From assembly GCF_002951835.1 (NCBI RefSeq), contig NZ_CP019448.1, positions 1,798,001 through 1,862,000 of the forward strand: a DNA stretch of 64,000 nucleotides. Reading direction: 5' to 3'. Within the stretch, counting starts at the first letter, position 1. Every line of letters begins with the position of its first letter. The DNA comes from Simonsiella muelleri ATCC 29453. GTDB taxonomy: Bacteria > Pseudomonadota > Gammaproteobacteria > Burkholderiales > Neisseriaceae. The position numbers were made by a program, and so were the translations under genes. Below, one piece after another: positions 10,231 to 19,876 of the stretch. Under the pieces are notes generated by a model. That model had not been told where the DNA came from. It searched no databases and saw nothing but the letters and a program-made list of their open reading frames with translations.

Positions 10231-10999
10231 CTATTTGATAAATTTTAATATTTGTGAAATATACCCTAGTTTAACAAAATTTTCAGCAGATAAATTCGTC
10301 TGCTCAAAATCTTTTGCTAAACGTCCAGACCAACCTAACCATGCAAACGTTCGTTCCACAATCCAACGTTTGGGCAGAGTATGCCAAGAAATATCTTGAA
10401 TTTTCTTTGAAATCTCAACAGTTAAACCCAATTGCTCTGATACTTCACGCTCAAATGTATTCCGATAACCTGCGTCTGCACAGAAACCTTTTAAACTCGG
10501 ATAGGTCTCAAACGCTTTTTTTGCTACAAAAATACCTGCTTTTGTGTCATGAATATTGGCTGCATGAACCACAACAGACAATAGATTACCCAACGTATCA
10601 ACAGCTACATGTCGCTTACGACCCTTGATTTTTTTACCTCCATCAAAACCTTTATCATGTGTACTAGAAGCTGTTTTGACACTTTGTGAATCAATAATGG
10701 CATAGGTTGGCATAGCTTGTTTTTGATGGATTAAACGTTTTTTTGAACCAATGCCAAAAGAATTCTATCCCATAAGCCTGATTGATTGGCTCTGCGATAG
10801 AAACTCCATACGGTTGAATAAGATGGAAAATCATTGGGCAGCATACGCCATTGGCAACCTGTTTTGGTCATGTACAAAACGGCATTCACTAATTTACTTT
10901 ACGTTTATCCCATTTGTAGTGGCGTAGCTGGTTAAAATGTGGCTCAATCGCTTGCCATTGGGCATCTATTAAGTCTGTTGGGTAGGATTTTCTAGTCAT
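10231..10999 (-). pseudogene. IS5-family transposase (two-frame), copy A, N-terminal frame disrupted
   Basis: The C-terminal frame (10231-10713) encodes PTYAIIDSQSVKTASSTHDKG, GRKRHVAVDTLGN, CADAGYRNTFE and WIVERTFAWLGWSGRLAKDFE, the DDE catalytic part. The N-terminal frame begins at the ATG at 10999 (MTRKSYPTDLTDAQW) but contains a 5-bp insertion near 10897 relative to copy B, which breaks it. The two frames are joined through a heptamer A AAA AAC near 10740, a classic -1 slippage site. Such programmed frameshifting is known in this IS group. This copy should not make active transposase. Confidence 0.8.
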
Positions 11000-11106
11000 A
11001 AAGATATTTTATCATTTTTGTGAATACAGCTTCTAAATTTAATTCACTATAAAATGCAGCCTGAAATTTGTTTGTCGTATACCGAAAGGCTGCCTGAAAA
11101 TCTATT

Positions 11107-13914
11107 TCACTGACAACTCAAATCCGCTATTTCATATTGCACATTTTCTGCTGCTGTAACCGCAAAATTCACAGGCGCACCGCTGGTGCGAATGCCGTCA
11201 AACGCTTGCTCGCGACAATACAAACCGCGCGCTGCTTGAATGCTCATCATGCCGCGATTTTTATCGTGCAAATCCAGCCAAATATTACCTTGTTCTAGGC
11301 GCGCGCCACGAATTTCATGGTAGCCTGTAAACAAAGTCAGCGGCAATTTTTGTTGCAAGATAAATACCGCGTCTTCGGCAGAAACCGCTTGATTGCCAAC
11401 CGCTTGTGCCGTTTTGGGTGCAGCCATATCAGCAGGTTCAGCCGTTGGCGTGATTTTGGGTGCAGATTGCGTTTGCAGGCTGCCTGAAACCGCGTTTTCT
11501 GGTTGCTGGCGGCTGCTCTGATAATCCAACGCGCAGGTTTTGATGCCATAAATCAGCACCATCGCCAACACCCATTTCGCCCATTTTTTCCACGCCGCAG
11601 GTTTGGCAACATCATCATCGTCCGCCAAATGCGCCGAATATGCCGCATTTTCGTGAAAAGTAACATCATCTTCATCATCGGGCGATTCAATATCTTGCAA
11701 AATCGCGTGTAAATTCACGCCCTTTTGCGCGAAATAATCGCTAATCCAATACTGAATATGCTCAAAACGCTTTTCCGTCGCTTTTTCAGTCAGCGTGCCA
11801 TTTGCCAGCCATTCATTTAACCGCGTTTGGGCGGCAACATCGCCAGCCGCAATCGCTTGTTGCATTTTTTGTCGCGCCAATTCCAACTGTGCGCCACGTT
11901 CACGCGGATACGCATCTTCGGCAGCTTTCAATTCCAAAACCAAATACTTCAATTTGCCTGCCACGCTGGCGTTGGTTATGCCAATCGACATCGGCAAATA
12001 CGCTTTCAACAATTCTTGCCGACATAATTCGGGCGTGAGTTCAGGGACTTGAATAATCAATTCCGCTACCCAACGCATTGCCCGATAATCACCCAGCGAA
12101 ACCGCATAATTGAGCCAATCCAAGCTTTCTTCAATCGTTTGCGGTACGCCTTTGCCTGTTAAATACAGCAAGGCTAAATACAAAGTCGCGGTAGTATTCA
12201 CGCTTAATGGGCGTTCAGGTTCATTCGGCTTGCGTTCATTCGCCAACGCTTTGGACAAGGAAATCACACCTTGCGAACACAAAAAAGACACCAATTTTGC
12301 TGTTTGTGTGAGCGACAAATCGCGTTGCCAAGCAGCAGCCACTTTCGGCAATGGCACGCTTTTGGGCAAACGCGCCACGCCAATCGGCTCGGCTAAACTC
12401 GCCAAAAACGGCTGAATATTCAAATCGCGCAATTTTTGATACGCGCTTTCAGGCAGCTTATTTTTGGCTAACGACTCGGCTAATTCTGCATCATCGGTTT
12501 CTACTTTGAAAAATTCATACCAACGGCGATATTCTTGTTGCGCTTTGGCGCGGTAGCTTTCCACAAAACGGCGGTCAGCTTCGCTTATTGTTTGATTATT
12601 GATTGATGATTCAACTGCTTGCGTGCCAACTTGGGCTAAATCGCTGATTTGGGGCGACAATAATTCATCGTAACCGCGCCAAAAATCGGGTTCACGCGCC
12701 AAAATATTTTGCAAAACAGGAAAAATTTCTTGATTGTTGGCAATAGAATGTGCAGGCTGCTTTGATGATTCTTCTTCAAGCGATTGATGTTGAAGCCAAT
12801 TTTGATAATGCGCGGTGTGCGCCCAATATTTGGCTGGCAAAATCATCGCTTCATCGCAATCATCGGCAACCACAATCGGAAATGTTGGCAGCGACAAAAT
12901 ACCATTGGGCAAATGCAAACGCCAAATCAATAAACTCGCGCCAAACACAGGCATAGAGCGGCTGATTTGTTTCGGAATGCTGCCTGAAAAACGTGTGCGT
13001 TCATCGGTAATATGCGCCGCATAACGCGCCAATTCAGGTTCACTGGGCGTGGTATTTTTCAGCGAAAACAATTCTTTCGCCCATTGGCGCAACACATCAG
13101 GCGGCGTGCGACCGCTTTTGTCGTAAATAATTTCGGCAGGGCAATTTGCCGTATCATTGGCTTGAAACAACAAACTATTGGCTTGCACCAACGCCGCCCA
13201 CACCACGCGCCCACGCTGATAAAGCTGCGGTAGTGCTTGCATTTGTGCCATTAAATCATCGCCTTGTAGCCATTTGGGTGGCAATATTTGCAAATAAGCG
13301 CGTTCATTTTTTGGCGTTTGCGCCAAGGCTTGCTGCCAATCGATTGCCAAATGTTGCGCGGTTTCAGGCAGCCTATCGTGTTCGCCATAAGCCTGATAAT
13401 CGCCTGTGAGCGTTGATGTGTACACCGATTTATCGGGCGCAGCGTCAAACAAACGCGCCAAAATCGCGACCAACGGAAAATGATTGAATTCGCCATCTTC
13501 GCGTTGAAAATGGGCAACAAATTCATAATGCAAAATATTCGGGAAAATGGATTCCAACTCGGGATAGCGCGCGTGAAATTCGCCCCAGTCGTACCAAACA
13601 GGCGCGGATTTCGCCAAACGTCCGCGCATTTCGCCACAATAAAATACCAATAAAAACAAGAATGTTTGGTTTTCAGGCTGCCTAAAAAAGGTTTCGCGCT
13701 GCGGTTGATATTGTTCGCGAATATGGTCTAACAAACGGTCAATGCGTTGCAGGCTGCTTAAAGTGAAATCCAAACGGCAGGCACGTAGTTGCTTTTCAAA
13801 GGCTAAACCGTTTGTCCATGCGCTTTGTGTGGCAAAATTTTGCAGATACCACAAAGCGCGAATCGTGGTTGAGTTGGGTTGTTGTTGGGCGAGAAAATCC
13901 AGTTGAGTCGGCAT
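11107..13914 (-). CDS. Large uncharacterised protein with Sel1-like repeats and a single membrane segment
   Basis: 935 aa, family not recognised. The first 550 residues are largely helical and Gln/Leu/Ala-rich without a motif I can name. Around residues 585-630 there is a Sel1-like (TPR-type) repeat: ALLYLTGKGVPQTIEESLDWLNYAVSLGDYRAM (shown in part). Near residue 785 a single hydrophobic segment (WAKWVLAMVLIYGIKTCALDY) follows an acidic stretch (ESPDDEDDVTF). A C-terminal domain of about 100 residues follows (GYHEIRGARLEQGNIWLDLHD), with two Cys. It may be an inner-membrane protein with a large cytoplasmic N-terminus. DUS sequence is coded in the frame (FFRQPENQ). It is transcribed alone, downstream of the pse genes. 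Confidence 0.7.
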   Translation of the reverse strand: MPTQLDFLAQQQPNSTTIRALWYLQNFATQSAWTNGLAFEKQLRACRLDFTLSSLQRIDRLLDHIREQYQPQRETFFRQPENQTFLFLLVFYCGEMRGRLAKSAPVWYDWGEFHARYPELESIFPNILHYEFVAHFQREDGEFNHFPLVAILARLFDAAPDKSVYTSTLTGDYQAYGEHDRLPETAQHLAIDWQQALAQTPKNERAYLQILPPKWLQGDDLMAQMQALPQLYQRGRVVWAALVQANSLLFQANDTANCPAEIIYDKSGRTPPDVLRQWAKELFSLKNTTPSEPELARYAAHITDERTRFSGSIPKQISRSMPVFGASLLIWRLHLPNGILSLPTFPIVVADDCDEAMILPAKYWAHTAHYQNWLQHQSLEEESSKQPAHSIANNQEIFPVLQNILAREPDFWRGYDELLSPQISDLAQVGTQAVESSINNQTISEADRRFVESYRAKAQQEYRRWYEFFKVETDDAELAESLAKNKLPESAYQKLRDLNIQPFLASLAEPIGVARLPKSVPLPKVAAAWQRDLSLTQTAKLVSFLCSQGVISLSKALANERKPNEPERPLSVNTTATLYLALLYLTGKGVPQTIEESLDWLNYAVSLGDYRAMRWVAELIIQVPELTPELCRQELLKAYLPMSIGITNASVAGKLKYLVLELKAAEDAYPRERGAQLELARQKMQQAIAAGDVAAQTRLNEWLANGTLTEKATEKRFEHIQYWISDYFAQKGVNLHAILQDIESPDDEDDVTFHENAAYSAHLADDDDVAKPAAWKKWAKWVLAMVLIYGIKTCALDYQSSRQQPENAVSGSLQTQSAPKITPTAEPADMAAPKTAQAVGNQAVSAEDAVFILQQKLPLTLFTGYHEIRGARLEQGNIWLDLHDKNRGMMSIQAARGLYCREQAFDGIRTSGAPVNFAVTAAENVQYEIADLSCQ

Positions 13915-13993
13915 GTGTTGATTGCTTTGTAGAAAAATGTTAATTGAGTGAATTTCAGGCAGCCTGCAAAATAATCAACGAGCTTTGCTGTAG

Positions 13994-14012
13994 GTCGGGC
14001 TGGCAGCCCGAC
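13994..14012. repeat. Short GC-rich inverted repeat
   Basis: GTCGGGCT (13994-14001) and AGCCCGAC (14005-14012) form a perfect 8-bp stem with a 3-nt loop. A second partial GTCGGGCAAG copy follows at about 14036. It lies between the 935-aa gene and the pse genes. The T-rich side follows it on the plus strand only, so it is not an obvious terminator for the minus-strand genes. Confidence 0.5.
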
Positions 14013-14067
14013 ATTTTTATTTTGTGTAGGAATTTGTCGGGCAAGCCTGCCTGACTTACGGAGTGTC

Positions 14068-15680
14068 TTATTCTATTTTAAAACGGCTATGAAATTGTTT
14101 TTTAATATAACATTTATCCAAAGATAATTCAAACTGCGCCACATCATTTTTTTCAGGCAGCCTGAAAAATCCCAGCTTTTCATGCAATTTCAAACTAGCG
14201 ATATTGTGCGGTAAAACTTGCCCGATAATTTTCGCCGCGCCCAATTCTGCAAACGCCCACGCCAAAGCCAATCGCCCCATGCGCGAACCTTGTCCACGCG
14301 AACACGTTGGCGCGAGATAGAAACCCCATTCCCAAATATTTTCTGATTGGCGCGTAAAACTTACATACCCTTGCGCGACACCATTTACTTGATAAATCAA
14401 CATGATAAAGTCAGGATTGCCCAACTGTTTCGCAAACCAAGCCGCATGATTTTCCCAAATCAATTCATCGGTGTTGAACATAAATTGGCGAATATCGGCA
14501 TGATTGCGCCATTCAAAAACCTGTCGGCAATCGTCCAATGTGGCGCGGCGAATATTGGCGAAATCCTCATTTTTCGTTAAATCTTCAATGTGTTGTGCGA
14601 CACGTTTCGCACCAAGCGCATCACACAAACGCACGACCTTTTCCGACATTTGCGCCAAATTTTCAGGCTGCCTGAAAAAAGCCACGCATTCGGTAAATTT
14701 TGGCGTGTCAATTTCCTGCACGTGTAGCGAAATCGCCGCGCCAACTTGTTGTAATTGCTCGGCAATCGTGCGTTGATTGTTGGCAATCACAAGCAGTAAA
14801 GTCGGCAAACCCAAACAACAACGCTCCCAAGACGTGCTGCCAGCCGCGCCAATCGCCCAATCAGATTGCGCCATCAGTTCCGCCATATTGTTTGCGTTTA
14901 CAAGCACTTGGCATTCAAATGGCGCGGTTTTGGCGAATTGGCGAATGCTGTTGATATGGGGCGCGGTTTTGCCCATCACTACGGTTATTTTCAGGCTGCC
15001 TGAATTGTGTTTTTCCAATGATTTCAATATGGATAGCGTGTAATTGTCTTTGTCCACGCCACTTAAATTGATTAACACGTTTTGTGTTTTCAGGCTGCCT
15101 GAAACGGTTTTTTTTTTCGTGCCAAACTGATTTCACGAAACATCACAAATTCATCACGCAACAGCGCGTATCGTGTGCCAGCCAACACGCGGCAAGTTTC
15201 AGGCAGCAAATGGGCGTAATCTTGCGCGGTGTGGGCGTAGTTTTGGTCAAGCAGCAAATCGGCGGCGTGTGGGCGGTCGTGTAAATCGTCTAACACCATG
15301 ATTTTGCTACTACAAATATTTTTCGCGGCGGTCTGCCAAATTGCGGAAAGCGCGTAATGGTCGGCGATAATCCAATCGGGCGACAAAGCGCGAATGTGCG
15401 GTTCGCAATCAGCAATATCTTGCGCTTGCGTTGTGCCGAGCCATGCGGAATGGGGGAATTGGGGTTCGTTTTCGGTTTGCAGGCTGCCTGAAAATTTAGG
15501 CAGCAACACGCATTCAAAGCCTTGTTCGCGCACAAAATCCGCCAAATGCCCAACGTGTTCGCGTGTGATAAATTGCATGAAATGCCCATTTTCGCGCAAG
15601 GTTTTGGCGAGCGTTAAGCAGCGCATCATGTGTCCGCTTCCGATTTGTAAACTGGCGTCTGCGCGGATTAGGAATTTCAT
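14068..15680 (-). pseudogene. pseG: PseG-PseH fusion (pseudaminic acid pathway), split at an A10 tract
   Basis: PseG removes UDP from UDP-2,4-diacetamido-2,4,6-trideoxy-L-altrose; PseH N-acetylates the 4-amino sugar one step earlier. The first frame (15090-15680) has the PseG start with RADASLQIGSGHMMRCLTLA and VLDDLHDRPHAADLLLDQNY. The second frame (14068-15078) begins at the conserved VLINLSGVDKDN and has AAGSTSWERCCLGLPTLLL, completing PseG. A GNAT acetyltransferase domain follows (RRATLDDCRQVFEWRNH; GFYLAPTCSRGQGSRMGRLAL). The frames meet in a run of ten A (15108-15117 as T on the plus strand). Eight or eleven A would give one continuous protein of about 537 aa. The gene may therefore be switched by slippage or rescued by transcriptional slippage; a sequencing error is the alternative. 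Confidence 0.82.
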
Positions 15681-15708
15681 GTTTTTATCCTTTCAGGCTG
15701 CCTGAAAT

Positions 15709-16443
15709 TTAATAAATCTTAACATCATCTTCCGCATTCGGTTGCGAACCGCTCAATAAATGATTCAGCACATCAAAATTGGCGATTTTGGACAATTGCA
15801 CAAACGCCGCGCCTTTTTGCAGCAAACCGCCCGAATTGGTGTGCGTGTACAAGCGCAACACGCCGTTTTCCACTTCAATTTCGCGCAATTCGGCAAATGG
15901 GAATTTTTTGTCTTTCACGGCAATCATTTTATTGCTCAATTTAATTGCGCCAAAATTCAAGGTTTTGCCATCGTTAAATGCTTGCACAATCGCAGGCAAC
16001 ATCGTTTGCGATTGATAATTCAGCAGCACGTCAATCAGCTCTTCCATATACAAAAAAGTCGATGGAATCTTGATTTCTTCCTTGTTTTGTACCAAGCGTA
16101 TGGAAACGTGTCGTGCTGTATTCACGCCATACACGCGATCTTGAATCCGCCCGATATACATCTGCAACGCTGGCGTAAATTTCACTGTTTTCGTGCCGAG
16201 TAGCGATTGCACAATCAAGCCTTTTTCATGCACAAAAATCCGTGAGCGAATGCGGTCTGCTAACACATAAAACGCAGGCAGCCAAATGATGAGCGCGAAC
16301 ACCAAGCCTATTATGTTGCCGTTGTCGAGCCAATCGTTAATCAGAAAAAGATTGAATAATCCAGGGAAAAAGAACCAAAAAATTATCATGCCGTATTGCT
16401 TGCGCATGGTGAATAATGGGTTGCCTAATTGTCGTGTGTTCAT
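15709..16443 (-). CDS. Membrane protein with two N-terminal TM helices (DUF6585-like)
   Basis: About 244 aa. Two hydrophobic helices occur near the N-terminus (MIIFWFFFPGLFNLFLI and IIGLVFALIIWLPAFYVLA). A mostly beta-rich cytoplasmic part follows (RIFVHEKGLIVQSLLGTKTVKF, KMIAVKDKKFPFAELREIEV). The pattern resembles the DUF6585 membrane family and other PH-like proteins, but this is a loose match. I chose the ATG at 16443 because AAGGA lies 6 nt upstream of it; a longer start at 16461 would place that ribosome site inside the gene. It lies directly upstream of pseG on the same strand, with a DUS between, so co-transcription is possible. Function unknown. Confidence 0.65.
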   Translation of the reverse strand: MNTRQLGNPLFTMRKQYGMIIFWFFFPGLFNLFLINDWLDNGNIIGLVFALIIWLPAFYVLADRIRSRIFVHEKGLIVQSLLGTKTVKFTPALQMYIGRIQDRVYGVNTARHVSIRLVQNKEEIKIPSTFLYMEELIDVLLNYQSQTMLPAIVQAFNDGKTLNFGAIKLSNKMIAVKDKKFPFAELREIEVENGVLRLYTHTNSGGLLQKGAAFVQLSKIANFDVLNHLLSGSQPNAEDDVKIY

Positions 16444-16573
16444 GTGTGTTCCTTTTTTCAAACTGCCTGACAGGTTAAATTGAGTAAGATTGGAATTTTA
16501 TTCAAAAATTAAAAAAAACAATTATTTATTTTGCAGACTGCTTGAAAGATTTGGATTAAAGTAAACAATATAA

Positions 16574-17385
16574 GAACCTGTATTCACAAGCAACTATTTG
16601 ATAAATTTTAATATTTGTGAAATATACCCTAGTTTAACAAAATTTTCAGCAGATAAATTCGTCTGCTCAAAATCTTTTGCTAAACATCCAGACCAACCTA
16701 ACCATGCAAACGTTCGTTCTACAATCCAACGTTTGGGCAGAATATCCCAAGAAATATCTTGAATTTTCTTTGAAATCTCACAGTTAAACCCAATTGCTCT
16801 GATACTTCACGCTCAAATGTATTCCCTGCGTCTGCACAGAAACCTTTTAAACTCGGATAGGTCTCAAACGCTTTTTTTGCTACAAAAATACCTGCTTTTG
16901 TGTCATGAATATTGGCTGCATGAACCATAACAGATAATAGATTACCCAACGTATCAACAGCTATATGTCGCTTACGACCTTTGATTTTTTTTACCTCCAT
17001 CAAAACCTTTATCATGTGCGCTAGAAGCTGTTTTGACACTTTGTGAATCAATAATGGCATAGGTTGGCATAGCTTGTTTTTGATGGATTACCCGTTTTTT
17101 TGAACCAACGCCAAAAGAATTCTATCCCATAAGCCTGATTGATTGGCTCTGCGATAGAAACTCCATACGGTTGAATAAGGTGGGAAATCATTGGGCAGCA
17201 TACGCCATTGGCAACCTGTTTTGGTAATGTACAAAACGGCATTCACTAATTTACGTTTATCCCATTTGTAGTGGCGTAGCTGGTTAAAATGTGGCTCAAT
17301 CGCTTGCCATTGGGCATCTGTTAAGTCTGTTGGGTAGGATTTTCTAGTCATAAAGATATTTTATCATTTTTGTGAATACAGGTTC
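16574..17385. mobile_element. IS5-family element, copy B (decayed)
   Basis: An 812-bp element with ends GAACCTGTATTCACAA at 16574 and TTGTGAATACAGGTTC ending at 17385, matching copy A. The flanks are TAA and TTA. The IS lies between the 250-aa membrane protein gene and znuD, with its right end about 85 bp before the znuD start, so it could affect znuD transcription. Confidence 0.85.
16590..17351 (-). pseudogene. IS5-family transposase, copy B, several indels
   Basis: The N-terminal frame is intact (ATG at 17351: MTRKSYPTDLTDAQWQAIEP) and ends at LVQKNG just after the slippery A AAA AAC (about 17096). The -1 frame then reads towards MPTYAIIDSQSV. It is broken further on: an extra T in the run near 16983-16992, a one-base deletion near 16782, and a 6-bp deletion near 16826, compared with copy A. 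The DDE part is therefore not continuous and this copy is inactive. Confidence 0.82.
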
Positions 17386-17471
17386 TTAGGATTGCCTGAA
17401 CGTGTGTTTGACGATTGTTATGATATACTGTACAATTTTTAATTTCTTGAGCCCAAATTTGCATATTAAAG

Positions 17472-19784
17472 ATGAATTATATTAAAAATCAAAACATTGC
17501 TTCTATTTTCTTTTTGATATTCATAAGTCAATATGGTTATGCCGATAACATCAGCGAACAAATCTTACCCACCATAACCGTCAAACAAAAACGCCCAACA
17601 CGCAGCGATAATCTGCTCAAAGGGCGCAAAACCAGCGACCGCATTATCAAAGGCGAACAATTCCGTTCGCGCGGCAGTACCATCGGCGAAGCCCTCAATC
17701 AGGAATTGGGCATTCACGCCAATTCGTTTGGGGCTGGGGCGAGTGCGCCGATTATTCGCGGTCAGGAAGGCAAACGCATTCGCGTGTTGCACAATCACGC
17801 CGAAACAGGCGATATGTCCAATATGTCGCCCGACCACGCCGTAATGGTAGACAGCATCTTGGCGAAACAGATTGAAGTGCTGCGTGGTACGCCAACCTTG
17901 CTGTACAGCTCGGGCAATTCGGCAGGCGTGGTTAATGTCATTGACAACAAAATCCCCACCAAGCTGCCTGAAAAAGGTTATGAAGGCGAAGTCGGTGCGC
18001 GTGTCAGCAGTGCGAATTTGGAAAAACTCACGGCAGGCGGCATCACTTTTGGTTTAGGCAAGAATTTTGCCGTCCACGCCGAAGGCATGTATCAAAAAGC
18101 AGATAATTACCGTGTACCGTATTTTTCCTATGGCGGTCAAACACATAAGCGCGTGCCAGATACTTGGGCAAAATCACGCAACGGCAGTTTGGGCTTTTCG
18201 TGGTTGGGCGAACGCGGTTACTTGGGCGCAGCGTATTCCGAACGCCAAGACCGTTACGGGCTACCTGCACACACGCATAAATACGACAATTACAGCATAG
18301 ACATTTTGTGGGAAAGTCGCCGCATCATGAAACGCTATTTGCGTTATTATCCGTTTTTGGCAGACGAATCGGATATTGATTTTGAAAATCCGGGTTTATC
18401 GCTGAATCACACGCATATTCCAGGTGACTCACACGCCGATGAAGCGCACGACCACACACACGGCAGAGCGTGGATTGACCTGAAAAGCAAACGCTACGAC
18501 TTGCGCGGCGAATTGAAACAGCCGTTCAAAGGCTTTGATTTACTGCGAACCAGCATCAGCTACACCGATTACCGCCACGATGAAAAAGACGGCAAAATAA
18601 CGGAAAATTTCTTTAAAAACAAAGGGTATAATGCGCGTTTGGAGTTTGTTCACAAACCAATTGGCAACTGGCAAGGCATGTTTGGTATGCAGCACAATAC
18701 GCAGAAAAGCAGCGCGTTTTCGCCTGCTTCGCAAGTTGCCCCCAAAGGCGCACAGCAATTGTTACACGACAACCGCAGCACACAGACCGCCTTATTTGGC
18801 ATTGAACAATATCAAGGCGACAAACACGGTTTTGAAGTGGGTTTCCGCGCGGAAAAACAAAAAATCGCCATTGATTATGATATTGATTTAATTAAAGAAA
18901 ATAATTCATTTAATTTTCCCTTACCCAATCTGAATCCGCACAAAGAGAAAGCGTATTCGTTTGCTGCCAGCTACAATTGGTATTTTGCGCCCAAACATCA
19001 GCTCAGTATCACAGCTTCGCATTTGGAGCGCATTCCCAATTCGCAGGAACTGTACGCGCACGGCAAACACATCGCCACCAATTCTTTTGAAGTGGGCAAC
19101 AAAGATTTGACCAAAGAGCGTTCCAATAATTTTGAAATCGGCGTGAAATATTCAGGCAGCAAGTGGGATTACAACGTCAATGCCTATTACAACCATTTCA
19201 GCAACTACATTTACCTGCTGACCATGAATGACGGTCGCGGTCCCAAATCGTTGGACGAAGAGTTTCCATTACAAGTAAACCGTTATTATCAGGCAGGAGC
19301 GCGTTTTTACGGCTTGGAGGCGGCTGTGGGTTACCGTTTTAATCCCAAATACAAATTAACCGTATTCGGCGATTATGTGAACGGCAAATTGGTCAATATT
19401 CCCAAAACAGGCGCGGAATACGATTGGTGGGACGAAGTCGTAACCAAATGGCGCGAACACCCAGACCGTCCGACACCACGTTTGCCGCCTTTGCGTTTGG
19501 GTATGCGTTTGGACATGAATTTCAACGACAAATGGCAAGCTTCGCTGGATTTCCACCGCATGTTCTCACAAAACAAAACCAGTTATCTGGAACAACCTAC
19601 CAAAGGGCATAATATGTTAAATGCCGATTTGTCTTATCAAAACAAATACAAAGGTCTAGACTACAAAATTTACGGCAAAGCGGACAATCTGCTCAATGCA
19701 AAAGTGTACCGCCACGCCACGTTCCTGCCCTACATTCCGCAAACAGGACGAAACTTCACCGCAGGCGTGAATATCCGTTTCTGA
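17472..19784 (+). CDS. znuD: TonB-dependent zinc receptor, ZnuD type
   Basis: Outer-membrane receptor that imports zinc using TonB-ExbBD energy; 770 aa, the usual size. A signal peptide ends around YGYA-DN. The plug domain shows the TonB-box-like ILPTITVKQK, then IRGQEGKRIRVLHNHAETGDMSNMSPDHAV and EVLRGTPTLLYSSG (shown in parts). A His-rich extracellular loop near residues 315-335 (HTHIPGDSHADEAHDHTHG) fits zinc capture. The C-terminus NFTAGVNIRF ends in Phe as expected of a barrel. It is intact. An IS5 copy lies directly upstream; a partial dyad around TTGTTATGATATACTGTACAA (about 17414-17434) may be part of its promoter or a metal-repressor site, but this is weak. A DUS hairpin follows the stop. 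Confidence 0.93.
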   Translation: MNYIKNQNIASIFFLIFISQYGYADNISEQILPTITVKQKRPTRSDNLLKGRKTSDRIIKGEQFRSRGSTIGEALNQELGIHANSFGAGASAPIIRGQEGKRIRVLHNHAETGDMSNMSPDHAVMVDSILAKQIEVLRGTPTLLYSSGNSAGVVNVIDNKIPTKLPEKGYEGEVGARVSSANLEKLTAGGITFGLGKNFAVHAEGMYQKADNYRVPYFSYGGQTHKRVPDTWAKSRNGSLGFSWLGERGYLGAAYSERQDRYGLPAHTHKYDNYSIDILWESRRIMKRYLRYYPFLADESDIDFENPGLSLNHTHIPGDSHADEAHDHTHGRAWIDLKSKRYDLRGELKQPFKGFDLLRTSISYTDYRHDEKDGKITENFFKNKGYNARLEFVHKPIGNWQGMFGMQHNTQKSSAFSPASQVAPKGAQQLLHDNRSTQTALFGIEQYQGDKHGFEVGFRAEKQKIAIDYDIDLIKENNSFNFPLPNLNPHKEKAYSFAASYNWYFAPKHQLSITASHLERIPNSQELYAHGKHIATNSFEVGNKDLTKERSNNFEIGVKYSGSKWDYNVNAYYNHFSNYIYLLTMNDGRGPKSLDEEFPLQVNRYYQAGARFYGLEAAVGYRFNPKYKLTVFGDYVNGKLVNIPKTGAEYDWWDEVVTKWREHPDRPTPRLPPLRLGMRLDMNFNDKWQASLDFHRMFSQNKTSYLEQPTKGHNMLNADLSYQNKYKGLDYKIYGKADNLLNAKVYRHATFLPYIPQTGRNFTAGVNIRF

Positions 19785-19790
19785 ACGAAC

Positions 19791-19833
19791 AGGCAGCCTG
19801 AAAACGGATTTTACCGACTTTCAGGCTGCCTGA
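19791..19833 (+). terminator. Inverted DUS pair after znuD
   Basis: AGGCAGCCTGAAA and TTTCAGGCTGCCT face each other with a loop of about 16 nt, a perfect 13-bp stem just after the znuD stop codon. Confidence 0.7.
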
Positions 19834-19876
19834 AACCGCTGTTATGAATATCAAATCATTGAAATCATTTTTAAAA

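Larger units (their letters stand above)
9208..11033. mobile_element. IS5-family element, copy A, split by a nested IS982-type element
   Basis: The ends are GAACCTGTATTCACAAA at 9208 and TTTGTGAATACAGCTTC ending at 11033 (one mismatch), flanked by TAA on each side. Only the first 26 bp of the left end lie before the nested element; the rest resumes at 10230. The transposase genes lie on the minus strand at 10231-10999. Two related copies occur at 16574-17385 and 44842-45356. Without the inner element this copy would be about 823 bp, typical of the two-frame IS427-like group. Confidence 0.85.

Noticed and set aside
17414..17434. Zur box upstream of znuD
   Set aside because: Only a weak partial dyad is seen; not enough match to a known Zur site to call it as a feature.
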